Under the pieces are notes generated by a model. That model was not told where the DNA came from. It saw only the letters and a program-made list of their open reading frames with translations, and made no database searches. This document shows positions 44,771 through 53,488 of a stretch of DNA of 64,000 bases, piece by piece. Numbering within the stretch: position 1 is the first letter of the stretch; each line of letters begins with the position of its first letter. This stretch comes from Bacteroides faecis MAJ27 (GTDB taxonomy: Bacteria > Bacteroidota > Bacteroidia > Bacteroidales > Bacteroidaceae), in the NCBI RefSeq assembly GCF_900106755.1, contig NZ_FNNN01000015.1, positions 1 to 64,000 on the forward strand, in the 5' to 3' direction. The position numbers and the translations under genes were made by a program.

Positions 44771-45022
44771 TTATAGATTAATTATATTACGGGTCGTATC
44801 TTGCCGGCGAGCCGTTTGTAATTCTTTGATTTCTTCTTCGGCAGTCAGACCGTCGTCTGCCCATGAACCACAAATTTCTTCAAATAGACGATCGTCATCC
44901 TGTTTGCTATCTGAAAAAGTCAGGGAAGCTGCTAATAGTTCGATTAAACGCCTTTTTGCTTCATTTCCTAAATTGGCTAATTTATCATTGAAGATTTCGT
45001 CAGCCGACCATGTTGTATCCAT
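44771..45022 (-). CDS. Presumed antitoxin of the PIN toxin
   Basis: 83 residues, acidic, with an N-terminal LANLGNEAKRRLIELLAASL helix and C-terminal DGLTAEEEIKELQTARR. It is not a recognised AbrB-, RHH- or Phd-type DNA-binder, but similar small acidic partners precede PIN toxins in Bacteroidetes. A minus-strand -7 box TATATTTG (45059-45066) and a GGAGAT ribosome site precede the ATG. Confidence 0.75.
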   Translation of the reverse strand: MDTTWSADEIFNDKLANLGNEAKRRLIELLAASLTFSDSKQDDDRLFEEICGSWADDGLTAEEEIKELQTARRQDTTRNIINL

Positions 45023-45139
45023 ATAAATATCTCCTTTCTTTTAAAATGAAGAACATTGCAAATATAAGAAAAGTTTCTTGTGCTTCCAATAATTTGATAT
45101 CTTTGCGTATAAAATAAGAAAGTGAAAAGCGATTTTAAA

Positions 45140-45787
45140 ATGAATATTTCTATAAAGTTATGCGAGCATATCCGCGAAAGGATTATCCCACAATATGTCA
45201 ACTTTGATAAGGCGCACCGGATAGATCATGTCGAAAAAGTAATCGAAGAAAGTATGAAGCTGGCTCTTCATTATGAAGTCAATTCAGCAATGGTTTATAC
45301 GATTGCCGCTTACCATGATTTGGGTTTATGTGAGGGACGTGAGTTTCATCATATCGTTTCGGGGAAAATTCTGTTTGCGGATGAAACTTTGTGGCAGTGG
45401 TTTACCGATGATCAAATGTTGCAGATGAAGGAAGCGATAGAAGATCATCGTGCCTCCAATAAACAAGCTCCGCGAAGTATCTACGGGAAAATTGTTGCTG
45501 AGGCAGACCGGATTATTGATCCGGAAATAACACTGCGCCGTACCGTACAATATGGTTTGTCTCATTATCCGGAGATGGATAAAGAGCATCAGTATGAACG
45601 TTTCCGGAAACATCTTGCCGATAAATATGCAGAAGGAGGGTATCTGAAGTTGTGGATACCCCAATCTGATAATGCCGGACGGTTGGCGGAGCTGCGTCAG
45701 TTGATTACCAATGAGGAAAGAATAAGAAGGGTGTTTGATCAATTATATGAGGAAGAAAGTATATTGCCTAAAATCCGCAATCTTTAG
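45140..45787 (+). CDS. HD-domain phosphohydrolase-like protein
   Basis: 215 residues. The HD motif is seen as HRIDHVEKVI, then TIAAYHDLGL (His-Asp) and a late VAEADRIIDPE (Asp). HD proteins hydrolyse phosphate esters of nucleotides; the substrate here is unknown. A -7 box TATCTTTG (45098-45105) puts the transcript start close to 45112, so the ATG at 45140 is preferred to the GTG at 45122. Confidence 0.87.
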   Translation: MNISIKLCEHIRERIIPQYVNFDKAHRIDHVEKVIEESMKLALHYEVNSAMVYTIAAYHDLGLCEGREFHHIVSGKILFADETLWQWFTDDQMLQMKEAIEDHRASNKQAPRSIYGKIVAEADRIIDPEITLRRTVQYGLSHYPEMDKEHQYERFRKHLADKYAEGGYLKLWIPQSDNAGRLAELRQLITNEERIRRVFDQLYEEESILPKIRNL

Positions 45788-45902
45788 TATGTTTTCTTTT
45801 TATTGATTCTAGTTTGGCTGCTTCTCCTGATTTTTGTCTTTTTGAGCCCCTTTTCGATATAACTATCTTACATGCTGGCAAAATTTCCCCTTTCCCCATT
45901 GT

Positions 45903-46205
45903 TTAAAGGTTACTCTGCGCATCTTTTCGTTTTTGCTTTTGTATGATTAAGTGGTAGTGCTCTTCTTCCAGAAAGGAAGTAAAGGGAATGGAAGTGACTT
46001 GATAAGATTTGCAAAATTCTTCATTTTCACTCCATTGCGAATTATAGGCATAAAAGTGATATTCCCATTCAGGAGAAAGAATAGCATCTAAAACTGAAAT
46101 CGCTTTGTAGCACCTTGCAAAACGATAAAATTCGTGTGTGTGGCTAATGGAAAAATGTAAACAACAATGCTGATTATCAGGAAAACAGAAGTGGGTGGGG
46201 TGCAA
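45903..46205 (-). pseudogene. Doubtful or truncated gene resembling an immunity-type protein
   Basis: A 100-codon frame. Its middle (YKAISVLDAILSPEWEYHFY, then AYNSQWSENEEF) reads like a genuine protein and recalls immunity-like (SMI1-type neighbour) proteins from polymorphic toxin loci, from memory only. The first 30 residues look random and the C-terminus stops early, so this is likely a fragment. It may have come with nearby mobile DNA. The rest of the gap 45788-46318 shows nothing. Confidence 0.35.
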
Positions 46206-46318
46206 TGTGGGTTACGACTACATAATCTGCTGCATAACATATAGCAGATTTTCCGTTTATATTTTTTAAATACTATCTTTGTAAAAAGCACATAAAACAA
46301 CAATCAAAAATTATCAAA

Positions 46319-46627
46319 ATGAAAAAAATAAAATTTGTTACACTTGCTGTCCTAGTTTTGGCAGCGGCTTATTATGCCACATATACAACGTATAATACTA
46401 AACATCAATTAACGGATTTGGTGCTTCTCAATATAGAAGCCTTGGCAGTAGATGAATCAGATTATGCTGACCCTATAAGATTCAAACAGTGTTACACATT
46501 TACTAGTACAACTTTATTACCTGATTACCCCGCAGAGTATGTTACAACATGTTATGGATGTTATACAGTGAAGTCTACCACACATATTAATTCTCTGTAT
46601 TGTGCAGGGGCACAAATAATCTATTAA
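46319..46627 (+). CDS. NVEALA-family small exported protein
   Basis: 102 residues. The leader (MKKIKFVTLAVLVLAAAYYA) is hydrophobic, then LLNIEALAVDE gives the family signature (NVEALA, here NIEALA) around residue 40. The mature part is short with four Cys, including TCYGCYT. NVEALA peptides are Bacteroidetes-specific, cleaved after the signature, and of unknown use. The next gene is a six-bladed propeller lipoprotein, the usual neighbour. Confidence 0.85.
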   Translation: MKKIKFVTLAVLVLAAAYYATYTTYNTKHQLTDLVLLNIEALAVDESDYADPIRFKQCYTFTSTTLLPDYPAEYVTTCYGCYTVKSTTHINSLYCAGAQIIY

Positions 46628-46655
46628 ATAAACTGATTGTAAAAATAATCTTATA

Positions 46656-47642
46656 ATGGGAAAAAGCATTTATTTATTACTGGCTTATGCCTTGTTTAGT
46701 GCATGTACAGTACAAGTTACTGCACAAAAGCAAGTATCAGAGGAAAAAATAGAGCCATTTCCTGTAGAAAAATCCCTTCAAGCAGAGAAAATAAAAGTAA
46801 ATGAAGTATTTTTCCTTGATGGTATAAAGGTAAAAAAGGGAAGTATCTTTGCTCTAGATTTAAAAAGTACTGACACTTTGTTGTATCAATATTCACTCCC
46901 AAAATTTCAATGTATTTACAAAGGAGGGAGAAAAGGAGGGGCAGAAGATGAATTCCAAATTTCTCCTACATTATGCAAGACTGTTTCTGATAAAGTCTAT
47001 ATTTTTGGATACACTCCATTCCTCATTAAAAGTTTTACATTGGACAGCAACAACCATCTGTCACTTGAGAAAAAATTGGAATTACCTGTTTATGACGAAA
47101 TACCCAACCACATGAATGTGGTCAATGATTCTTTATTGATATACAGTACAGTTCCCAATAAGCTTGATATAGAAAAAGTCAATTTAAACACCCGGCAGAT
47201 AACAGGGCGAATTTTGATTGAACAAGAAAACCACAAAGAAAATTTCTTCGATAAGAACAGAGGACATCTTGCAGCTAACGATTCTCTGATAATCTATGCT
47301 TATACCTATAAAAAACAAATAGATTTTTATAGAATAAATGACATGATACTCTGCAAAAGGCTTGTTGACGATACCGTAATCCCTCATATAGTAATGGGAA
47401 ATTTCAAAGAAACAATATTTCATCAGCGTGAGTTGGTTGCGGGTAAACACTATTTCTATATAAGGTGCTTCAAAAAGGGAGGAGGGTGTTTTATAGAAGT
47501 ATATGACTATTCGGGACATTCTATTGCCAGATACGAATTAGACATCCTATTATATACCTTTGACGTGGATGAAGCAAACAGGACTATATATGGTTATAAT
47601 GGAGCCGTATTTGAGGATGGTTTTTTGATGTATAATTATTAG
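46656..47642 (+). CDS. BF3164-type beta-propeller lipoprotein
   Basis: 328 residues. The N-terminus MGKSIYLLLAYALFSACTVQ has lipobox FSAC. The body repeats short blade patterns (GIKVKKGSIFALDLKSTDTL; CIYKGGRKGGAEDEFQISPT) typical of TolB-like six-bladed propellers next to NVEALA genes. It may bind or process the NVEALA peptide, by gene linkage only. AT-rich, likely acquired. Confidence 0.8.
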   Translation: MGKSIYLLLAYALFSACTVQVTAQKQVSEEKIEPFPVEKSLQAEKIKVNEVFFLDGIKVKKGSIFALDLKSTDTLLYQYSLPKFQCIYKGGRKGGAEDEFQISPTLCKTVSDKVYIFGYTPFLIKSFTLDSNNHLSLEKKLELPVYDEIPNHMNVVNDSLLIYSTVPNKLDIEKVNLNTRQITGRILIEQENHKENFFDKNRGHLAANDSLIIYAYTYKKQIDFYRINDMILCKRLVDDTVIPHIVMGNFKETIFHQRELVAGKHYFYIRCFKKGGGCFIEVYDYSGHSIARYELDILLYTFDVDEANRTIYGYNGAVFEDGFLMYNY

Positions 47643-47654
47643 GGATATTCACTA

Positions 47655-47765
47655 ATGATTTTCTTTCGATTTATTACAGTTCCTGCAAAATGGATAAAGT
47701 CAGGAAGACAATGGGTACTCAATATTTATTCCGACAAACCATACAAGTTACTTCGGAGTTCATAA
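47655..47765 (+). pseudogene. Probable transposase C-terminal remnant
   Basis: A 36-codon frame reads MIFFRFITVPAKWIKSGRQW, then VLNIYSDKPYKLLRSS. The 'RFI.VPAK.....R.W.L.IY' pattern is like the end of IS1380-group transposases as I recall them. The rest of the element is missing. The remaining gap 47766-47951 shows no gene, only AGTAGCTAAAA/AGTGGCTAAAA-like repeats. Confidence 0.45.
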
Positions 47766-47951
47766 AAATAACTGTTTGTGGGATTACTTACGCTTTTACC
47801 TAGCAGGGGAAAGGGGGGAGGTGCGACCAACTGTGTAGAAAATAAGGAAAAAGAGAGAAGATAAGTAGCTAAAAGAGACCTTAAGTGGCTAAAAAACTAT
47901 TTGAATTGTTTCTAAATTAGTTGCGGATTTAAGGTATTGATATTTTGATTA

Positions 47952-48263
47952 TTATTCAGTGTTCCATATTGTAGGATTCCGCAAACTTTCATGATAGCAT
48001 CGATATTCTTCTTTAGAGGTGTTTGAGATACAGCAGATGTAAGCTAAGGCTTTTGGATCAAGGGTGCGTAATGACTTGCATATTGATACGATTTTGTCCA
48101 ATCCATAATAGGAACGAATTAATTGCCAATCTTCCCATTGTCCATATTCTAATACACGTTGTATGATTTGTGCCGGACAGGTATCCATATCTGCTTTTGT
48201 TATGTCTATATCCCAAAATAAATAGAGAGATAGTTTTGATATATATTCTTCCTGTTGCGACAT
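47952..48263 (-). CDS. DUF6922-type protein, no toxin partner
   Basis: 103 residues. LYLFWDIDITKADMDTCPAQ and RVLEYGQWEDWQLIRSYYG match small proteins often encoded just before an AbiEii-type nucleotidyltransferase toxin. No such toxin is here, so this seems an orphan antitoxin-like gene. It lies on the same strand as rlmH, with a 97-base gap on its upstream side. Confidence 0.72.
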   Translation of the reverse strand: MSQQEEYISKLSLYLFWDIDITKADMDTCPAQIIQRVLEYGQWEDWQLIRSYYGLDKIVSICKSLRTLDPKALAYICCISNTSKEEYRCYHESLRNPTIWNTE

Positions 48264-48360
48264 TATTTTATTAAAATTCTGCTTTATTCCTCTACAAAGG
48301 AAGGGTTTTATTTTAGATTTGCCAAATAGCTAAACTCTTTTAACAGGATAACAATATTCT

Positions 48361-48834
48361 TTATTCGTGATGATACGGCCCTCCATTCAATATTGTCATC
48401 GCCCGATAAATCTGTTCTACAAAGATCAGCCGTATCATTTGATGAGAGAAAGTCATCTTCGACATTGAGATCTTTTCGTTAGCCACCTGATACACTTTCT
48501 CCGAAAATCCGTAAGGTCCGCCGATGATAAACACCAGCCGTTTATTCACCGTATTCATTTTCCGCTTCATATATTCGGCAAATTCGAGCGAACGCATCTC
48601 TTTTCCATGTTCATCGAGCAGTACGATTACATCTCCCGGCTGCAACGCTTTCAGTATCAGTTCCCCCTCTTTTTCCTTTTGCAGGTCCATCGAAAGACTC
48701 TTTGTATTCTTCAGTTCGGGAATCACTTCCATATCAAAAGTGATAAAGCGTTTTGTACGCTGAATATAGTCATTAATCGCTGTAATATAGTGCTGTTCTA
48801 CGGTTCGTCCAACGACGAGCAAAGTTGTTTTCAT
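48361..48834 (-). CDS. rlmH: 23S rRNA pseudouridine-1915 N3-methyltransferase RlmH
   Basis: 157 residues from the ATG at 48834, matching the family length; nine further upstream codons are dropped. SPOUT fold with SAM loop VFIIGGPYGFS and C-terminal GGPYHHE. It methylates m3-psi1915 in helix 69 of 23S rRNA. Divergent from the DUF4783 gene. Confidence 0.96.
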   Translation of the reverse strand: MKTTLLVVGRTVEQHYITAINDYIQRTKRFITFDMEVIPELKNTKSLSMDLQKEKEGELILKALQPGDVIVLLDEHGKEMRSLEFAEYMKRKMNTVNKRLVFIIGGPYGFSEKVYQVANEKISMSKMTFSHQMIRLIFVEQIYRAMTILNGGPYHHE

Positions 48835-48961
48835 GCGTCTACCATTCTGATTCGTGCACAAAAATAGGCATTTTTTATGTTATTCTGCAATTAATGCTTA
48901 CCTTTGCCTATCATTAGTTGAAAGTTTAATCCTTTAAACTTCAACCCAAAAGCTTGGATTT

Positions 48962-49354
48962 ATGAAGAAACGAGTGCTTTTAGGAATGGCCGCTTTGCTT
49001 CTTTCTGTCTCATTGCTGATGGCGCAGGAGATACCGGCAGGAGTGATTACGGCCTTTAAAAGAGGAAGCTCGCAAGAGCTGAGTAAGTACATGGGAGACA
49101 AGGTAAACCTCGTTCTCCAAGGCAACTCGACGAACGTTGACAAGAAGAAAGCTACAGCTATGATGCAGGAGTTTTTCACAGAAAACAAGGTCAATGGTTT
49201 TGACGTGAATCACCAGGGAAAACGGGATGAATCCAGTTTTGTCATAGGTACGCTGACAACTACCAAAGGAAAATTCCGTGTGAACTGCTTCCTGAAGAAA
49301 GTGCAGACTCAATGTTTAATACATCAAATAAGAATTGACAAGATCAATGAATAA
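48962..49354 (+). CDS. Exported DUF4783 protein
   Basis: 130 residues with signal peptide (1-21). The NTF2-like DUF4783 fold (VITAFKRGSSQELSKYMGDK; FTTTKGKFRVNCF region) is found in Bacteroidetes next to nadC or rlmH. Function unknown. A -7 box TACCTTTG (48899-48906) lies upstream. It overlaps nadC by eight bases. Confidence 0.88.
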   Translation: MKKRVLLGMAALLLSVSLLMAQEIPAGVITAFKRGSSQELSKYMGDKVNLVLQGNSTNVDKKKATAMMQEFFTENKVNGFDVNHQGKRDESSFVIGTLTTTKGKFRVNCFLKKVQTQCLIHQIRIDKINE

Positions 49355-50195
49355 GGAAAAAGAACTGATCGACAAACTAATCGATCTTGCTTTTGCAGAA
49401 GATATAGGTGATGGTGACCATACCACCCTTTCTTGCATCCCAGCCACTGCGATGGGAAAATCAAAACTACTGATTAAGGAAGCCGGGGTACTGGCCGGTA
49501 TCGAAGTAGCCAAAGAAATCTTCAACCGTTTCGACCCCACCATGAAAGTGGAAGTATTCATCAACGACGGAACCGAGGTGAAACCGGGAGACGTAGCAAT
49601 GGTGGTAGAAGGAAAAGTGCAGTCACTGCTCCAGACCGAACGCCTGATGCTGAACGTGATGCAGCGTATGAGCGGTATCGCGACCATGACCCGCAAATAT
49701 GCCAAACAGCTGGAAGGCACTCACACCCGTGTGCTGGATACCCGCAAGACAACACCGGGGATGCGTATCCTCGAAAAGATGGCTGTCAAAATCGGTGGCG
49801 GAGTCAACCATCGTATCGGCTTGTTCGATATGATCCTGCTGAAAGATAATCATGTAGACTTTGCCGGAGGTATCGATAAGGCAATCAACCGCGCCAAGGA
49901 ATACTGCAAAGAAAAAGGCAAAGACCTGAAGATAGAAATTGAAGTCCGCAACTTTGATGAACTGCAGCAAGTACTCGACCTGGGTGGTGTAGACCGTATC
50001 ATGTTTGATAACTTCACACCCGAAATGACGAAGAAAGCCGTTGACATGGTAGCCGGTAAATATGAAACCGAGTCTTCCGGAGGCATTACCTTCGATACAC
50101 TGCGCGATTATGCCGAATGTGGTGTAGACTTTATTTCTGTAGGAGCTTTGACTCATTCGGTGAAAGGACTGGATATGAGTTTCAAGGCATGCTGA
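49347..50195 (+). CDS. nadC: Quinolinate phosphoribosyltransferase (carboxylating)
   Basis: 282 residues. It makes nicotinate mononucleotide from quinolinate and PRPP in NAD synthesis. DTRKTTPGMRILEKMAVKIGG and HRIGLFDMILLKDNHVDFAG are the signature; SSGGITFDTLRDYAECGVDF closes the barrel. The ATG at 49347, overlapping the previous stop, is preferred to the TTG at 49335. Confidence 0.96.
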   Translation: MNKEKELIDKLIDLAFAEDIGDGDHTTLSCIPATAMGKSKLLIKEAGVLAGIEVAKEIFNRFDPTMKVEVFINDGTEVKPGDVAMVVEGKVQSLLQTERLMLNVMQRMSGIATMTRKYAKQLEGTHTRVLDTRKTTPGMRILEKMAVKIGGGVNHRIGLFDMILLKDNHVDFAGGIDKAINRAKEYCKEKGKDLKIEIEVRNFDELQQVLDLGGVDRIMFDNFTPEMTKKAVDMVAGKYETESSGGITFDTLRDYAECGVDFISVGALTHSVKGLDMSFKAC

Positions 50196-50225
50196 TCGCA
50201 CAAACGATGAATGATTAAAAATAAG

Positions 50226-50267
50226 CGGTGAACAGTACTGTTGCTATCGTGCTGCAGGTGTTCACCG
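50226..50267 (+). terminator. nadC terminator
   Basis: CGGTGAACA pairs with TGTTCACCG, with a further CAGTACTG palindrome in the loop, and is followed by a T-rich tract. Confidence 0.7.
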
Positions 50268-50392
50268 TTTCTTTTTTGTGAATCATCGTTTCTTTAACTT
50301 CTTTTAGCAATATTCATTGCAGCATTCCTCACATTCTTGCGTCTAAAGGACAAACGGCGCAGACATACGTTCGATTAAAAAGACAATTGACA

Positions 50393-50944
50393 TTGGAAAA
50401 CGAGATAGAACTGATAAAGGGCTGTCGGGCAGGAAAGGATTCGGCCCGAAAGGAACTTTATACCCTCTATTCCAAACAAATGTTGGCGGTTTGCTTCCGC
50501 TATACGGGCGATATGGATGCGGCGCACGATGTACTGCATGACGGTTTCATCAAGATTTTTACCAACTTTTCGTTCCGGGGAGAATCCTCGCTTTGTACGT
50601 GGATTACGCGGGTGATGGTGACACAGTCACTCGACTATCTGAGACGGGAGAAACGAGTCAGTCAGTTGGTAGTGCATGAAGAGCAGCTTCCCGATATACC
50701 GGATATTTCCTCGTCGGGAGGAGGAGTAGGGATCTCCGAAGAACAATTAATGGCGTTTGTCGCCGAATTGCCGGATGGGTGCCGAACCGTTTTCAACCTT
50801 TATGTGTTTGAAGAGAAACCGCACAAGGAGATAGCCAAGATGCTTCACATTAAAGAGCACTCGTCTACTTCGCAGTTGCACCGGGCCAAGTATTTGTTAG
50901 CAAAAAGAATTAAAGAGTATAGAAATCATGAAGAAAGAAAATGA
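50393..50944 (+). CDS. ECF sigma factor
   Basis: About 184 residues. Region 2 (LYTLYSKQMLAVCFRYTGDM, DAAHDVLHDGFIKIF) and region 4 (KPHKEIAKMLHIKEHSSTSQ) are clear; helix-turn-helix differs from the usual GTVKSR. There is no ATG before residue 31, so translation starts at a TTG, 50387 or 50393. It overlaps the next gene by 17 bases. It probably controls its own operon or an envelope response. Confidence 0.9.
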   Translation: MENEIELIKGCRAGKDSARKELYTLYSKQMLAVCFRYTGDMDAAHDVLHDGFIKIFTNFSFRGESSLCTWITRVMVTQSLDYLRREKRVSQLVVHEEQLPDIPDISSSGGGVGISEEQLMAFVAELPDGCRTVFNLYVFEEKPHKEIAKMLHIKEHSSTSQLHRAKYLLAKRIKEYRNHEERK

Positions 50945-51980
50945 TGAAATAACCGATCTGTTTCGCACACGTCTCGCTGATGCCGGGATGGCTGTTCGGG
51001 ACGGCTTTTGGGAAGAGCTTTCGCAGGACATCCCTGTGGCTTGCCAACATCGCCGTCGGTTGATATTCTTCCGTGTGGCAGCGGCAGCATCTGTGTTGCT
51101 GGTATTGGCTGCATCCTCGGCTACTTTCTGGTATTTCTCTCCAAAGGAGGAGATGGAGGAGGCATTTACCAAAATCGTGGTGGCAAACAGCGGAAGAATG
51201 GATGGAGATGGGGTACGTGCCAATCAATTGCCGACGGCAATGGAACCTGTATTGCCGAAACCGGCACCTAAATCATTCGGATTGTTAGCACAGTATCCGG
51301 AAGAAGGGGATTCAGTTTCCATTTCATTCTCCATGTCATTCTCCTTCTCGGCAACGACTACTACCGGGAATGGTAACCGATACGGTAACCAGGGCCACAA
51401 CGGTTACTGGCAGGCGAATAATGGTAACACAGAACCAGCTGACGCGCAAGGAGAAAAATATACGGCCGATATGTCTGCTCCGGTGAAAAACGTAAAGAAA
51501 CATCGCTGGGCTCTGAAAGCACAGATGGGGACCGCACTTCCGGCTGAGGACGGTACTTACAAGATGCCTGTTTCCGCGGGAGTGACTGTAGAGCGGAAAC
51601 TGAACGACTATCTGGGAATAGAAACCGGATTGCTCTATTCAAACCTGCGTTCAGCCGGACAACATCTGCACTATCTGGGCATTCCGCTAAAAGCCAACGT
51701 CACTTTGATGGACACGAAGAAAGTCGATCTCTACGCTACAGTAGGCGGTGTGGCAGATAAATGCATAGCCGGTGCGCCGGACAACAGTTTTAAAGAGGAG
51801 CCTATCCAGCTGGCAGTGACTGCCGGCATCGGAATCACTTATAAGATTAATGACCGACTGGCAGTTTTTGCCGAGCCAGGTGTTTCCCATCATTTCAAGA
51901 CAGATTCGAAACTGGCTACGGTACGCACGAAACGGCCAACTAACTTTAATTTACTTTGCGGACTTCGTATGACGTATTAA
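50928..51980 (+). CDS. Anti-sigma-like membrane protein fused to an outer-membrane-barrel-like domain
   Basis: 350 residues. The N-terminus (ITDLFRTRLADAGMAVRDGF) resembles small anti-sigma domains and is followed by one membrane segment (about 43-68). A linker rich in Pro, Ser, Asn and Gly leads to a C-terminal half (from about 190, HRWALKAQMGTALPAEDG) with alternating beta-strands ending GLRMTY, as in OMP_b-brl proteins. It overlaps its sigma gene. If real, one chain spans from cytoplasm to near the outer membrane. The C-half might instead be a soluble beta-domain. Confidence 0.75.
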   Translation: MKKENDEITDLFRTRLADAGMAVRDGFWEELSQDIPVACQHRRRLIFFRVAAAASVLLVLAASSATFWYFSPKEEMEEAFTKIVVANSGRMDGDGVRANQLPTAMEPVLPKPAPKSFGLLAQYPEEGDSVSISFSMSFSFSATTTTGNGNRYGNQGHNGYWQANNGNTEPADAQGEKYTADMSAPVKNVKKHRWALKAQMGTALPAEDGTYKMPVSAGVTVERKLNDYLGIETGLLYSNLRSAGQHLHYLGIPLKANVTLMDTKKVDLYATVGGVADKCIAGAPDNSFKEEPIQLAVTAGIGITYKINDRLAVFAEPGVSHHFKTDSKLATVRTKRPTNFNLLCGLRMTY

Positions 51981-51985
51981 TCCTT

Positions 51986-52519
51986 ATGAAAATGAAAAAA
52001 ACACTTATAATGCTATGGATGGCTGTTAGCCTGATGGTAGTATCCTTTGCAGGATGCACCAGCGAAGAAATGGATTATGAAAATCCCAATGTGAGCCTCT
52101 TTGTGAAACAGTTGAAGGCAGGCACATATAATATGAAGAATGAAAAAGGAGTGGTGGAAGTTCCTCACTTTACAGAAGAGGACATTCCCGAACTATTGAA
52201 ATATGCGGAAGATCTGACTATTATTCCTTCTTTCCCCTCAGTCTATAATACCAATAACGGTAAAATCCGTTTAGGCGAATGTATGCTTTGGGTAATAGAG
52301 TCTATCCGTCAGGGGACAGCCCCGTCATTGGGTTGCAGAATGGTACTGGCAAATGCCGACAATTACGAAGCAATCTTTTTTCTGACCGATGACGAAGTGC
52401 TGGACGCAGCAGCCTGCTATCGCCGATGGTGGGAAGGCCGGAAATATCCGAAGACATCCTGGACAATCGATCCGTGCTATGACGAACCGCTCTGTGGCAC
52501 TGGATACCGATGGTGGTAA
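51986..52519 (+). CDS. Hypothetical lipoprotein (DUF4943-like)
   Basis: 177 residues. The lipobox VVSFAGC gives lipidated Cys in MKMKKTLIMLWMAVSLMVVS+FAGC. The body (FVKQLKAGTYNMKNEKGVVE; HFTEEDIPELLKYAEDLTII) is like DUF4943 lipoproteins. The start is the ATG at 51986, five bases past the previous stop; the earlier in-frame ATG at 51956 lies inside the anti-sigma-like gene. Third gene of the sigma operon. Confidence 0.78.
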   Translation: MKMKKTLIMLWMAVSLMVVSFAGCTSEEMDYENPNVSLFVKQLKAGTYNMKNEKGVVEVPHFTEEDIPELLKYAEDLTIIPSFPSVYNTNNGKIRLGECMLWVIESIRQGTAPSLGCRMVLANADNYEAIFFLTDDEVLDAAACYRRWWEGRKYPKTSWTIDPCYDEPLCGTGYRWW

Positions 52520-52686
52520 AAAAAGAAAAAAACTTCGGGGCGTAAAAACTAAAAAACATGAGGCAACGTTTATTTGTATCAGTAGTCTTCGGACTACTGA
52601 CAGGGGGCGTGCCATGTCCAAAAAGAAGCGAATGCGTGCACGCACAGCAAGTGTACGTGAGGAATATAGAAAACAGAGGTGAAAAG

Positions 52687-53415
52687 ATGAGTGAATTGAT
52701 AAAACGTTTTATTACAGCTACCGTACTGTGTCTGACAGCTTTGCTGGCATATGCGCAGGAATGGACAAAGGAAGATTCCTTGCGTCTGAGGAAGTTGCTG
52801 GACAGTGACCGGGAGCTGCATTTGAATCAGGATGTGGTCAAGCAGATTGATTTTGGCAGTGCCGTAGGTACGCCCCGCATGTCGGTGGAGAAAAAATGGA
52901 TGCTGCCCGACGAATCTCTTCCCGAAGCATTGCCCAAACCGAAAGTCGTGCTGAGCCTGATGCCTTATAAAGCGAACACTCCTTATAATTGGGACCCTGT
53001 TTTTCAGAAGAAAATAAGAATGGATAAGAATACATGGCGTGGAGATCCTCACTACGAAATGCGTCACCAGAGATCATACAGTAACTGGGCGCGTAACCCG
53101 ATGGCAGGTGGTGTCCGTAAGTCATTGGAAGAGATACGGGCGAGTGGGGTGCGTTTCCGCCAGTTGACCGAACGGGCAAACGGAATGATGGTTAATTCGG
53201 TGGTGATGGATAGTCCGATTCCTTTGTTTGGAGGCAGCGGCGTATATATAAATGGAGGAACAATAGGCGGACTTGACCTGATGGCGGTTTTCACCAAAAA
53301 CTTCTGGGATAAAAAAGGAAAAGAGCGTCGGGAACGTACGCTGGAAGTGTTGAGAGCTTATGGAGATTCGACAACTGTATTGATAAACCGTCCCATTGAA
53401 CAGATTGCCCGTTGA
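52687..53415 (+). CDS. Exported DUF4858 protein
   Basis: 242 residues from the ATG at 52687, which opens a good signal peptide (MSELIKRFITATVLCLTALL, cleaved after AYA). The frame is open from 52558, but that extra part would bury the signal peptide, and an AGAGGTGAAAAG ribosome site precedes 52687. DUF4858 is Bacteroidetes-specific and of unknown function. Same operon as the ECF sigma gene by spacing. Confidence 0.8.
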   Translation: MSELIKRFITATVLCLTALLAYAQEWTKEDSLRLRKLLDSDRELHLNQDVVKQIDFGSAVGTPRMSVEKKWMLPDESLPEALPKPKVVLSLMPYKANTPYNWDPVFQKKIRMDKNTWRGDPHYEMRHQRSYSNWARNPMAGGVRKSLEEIRASGVRFRQLTERANGMMVNSVVMDSPIPLFGGSGVYINGGTIGGLDLMAVFTKNFWDKKGKERRERTLEVLRAYGDSTTVLINRPIEQIAR

Positions 53416-53488
53416 AATTGTTTTATTAAATGTGGACATGTGTCATGTTCCATATTAGCGAATTAACACATTGAAAAACGATTCATTT

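Noticed and set aside
45772..45903. 43-codon minus-strand frame downstream of the HD gene
   Set aside because: It overlaps the HD gene 3' end, has no ribosome site and only a simple basic composition.
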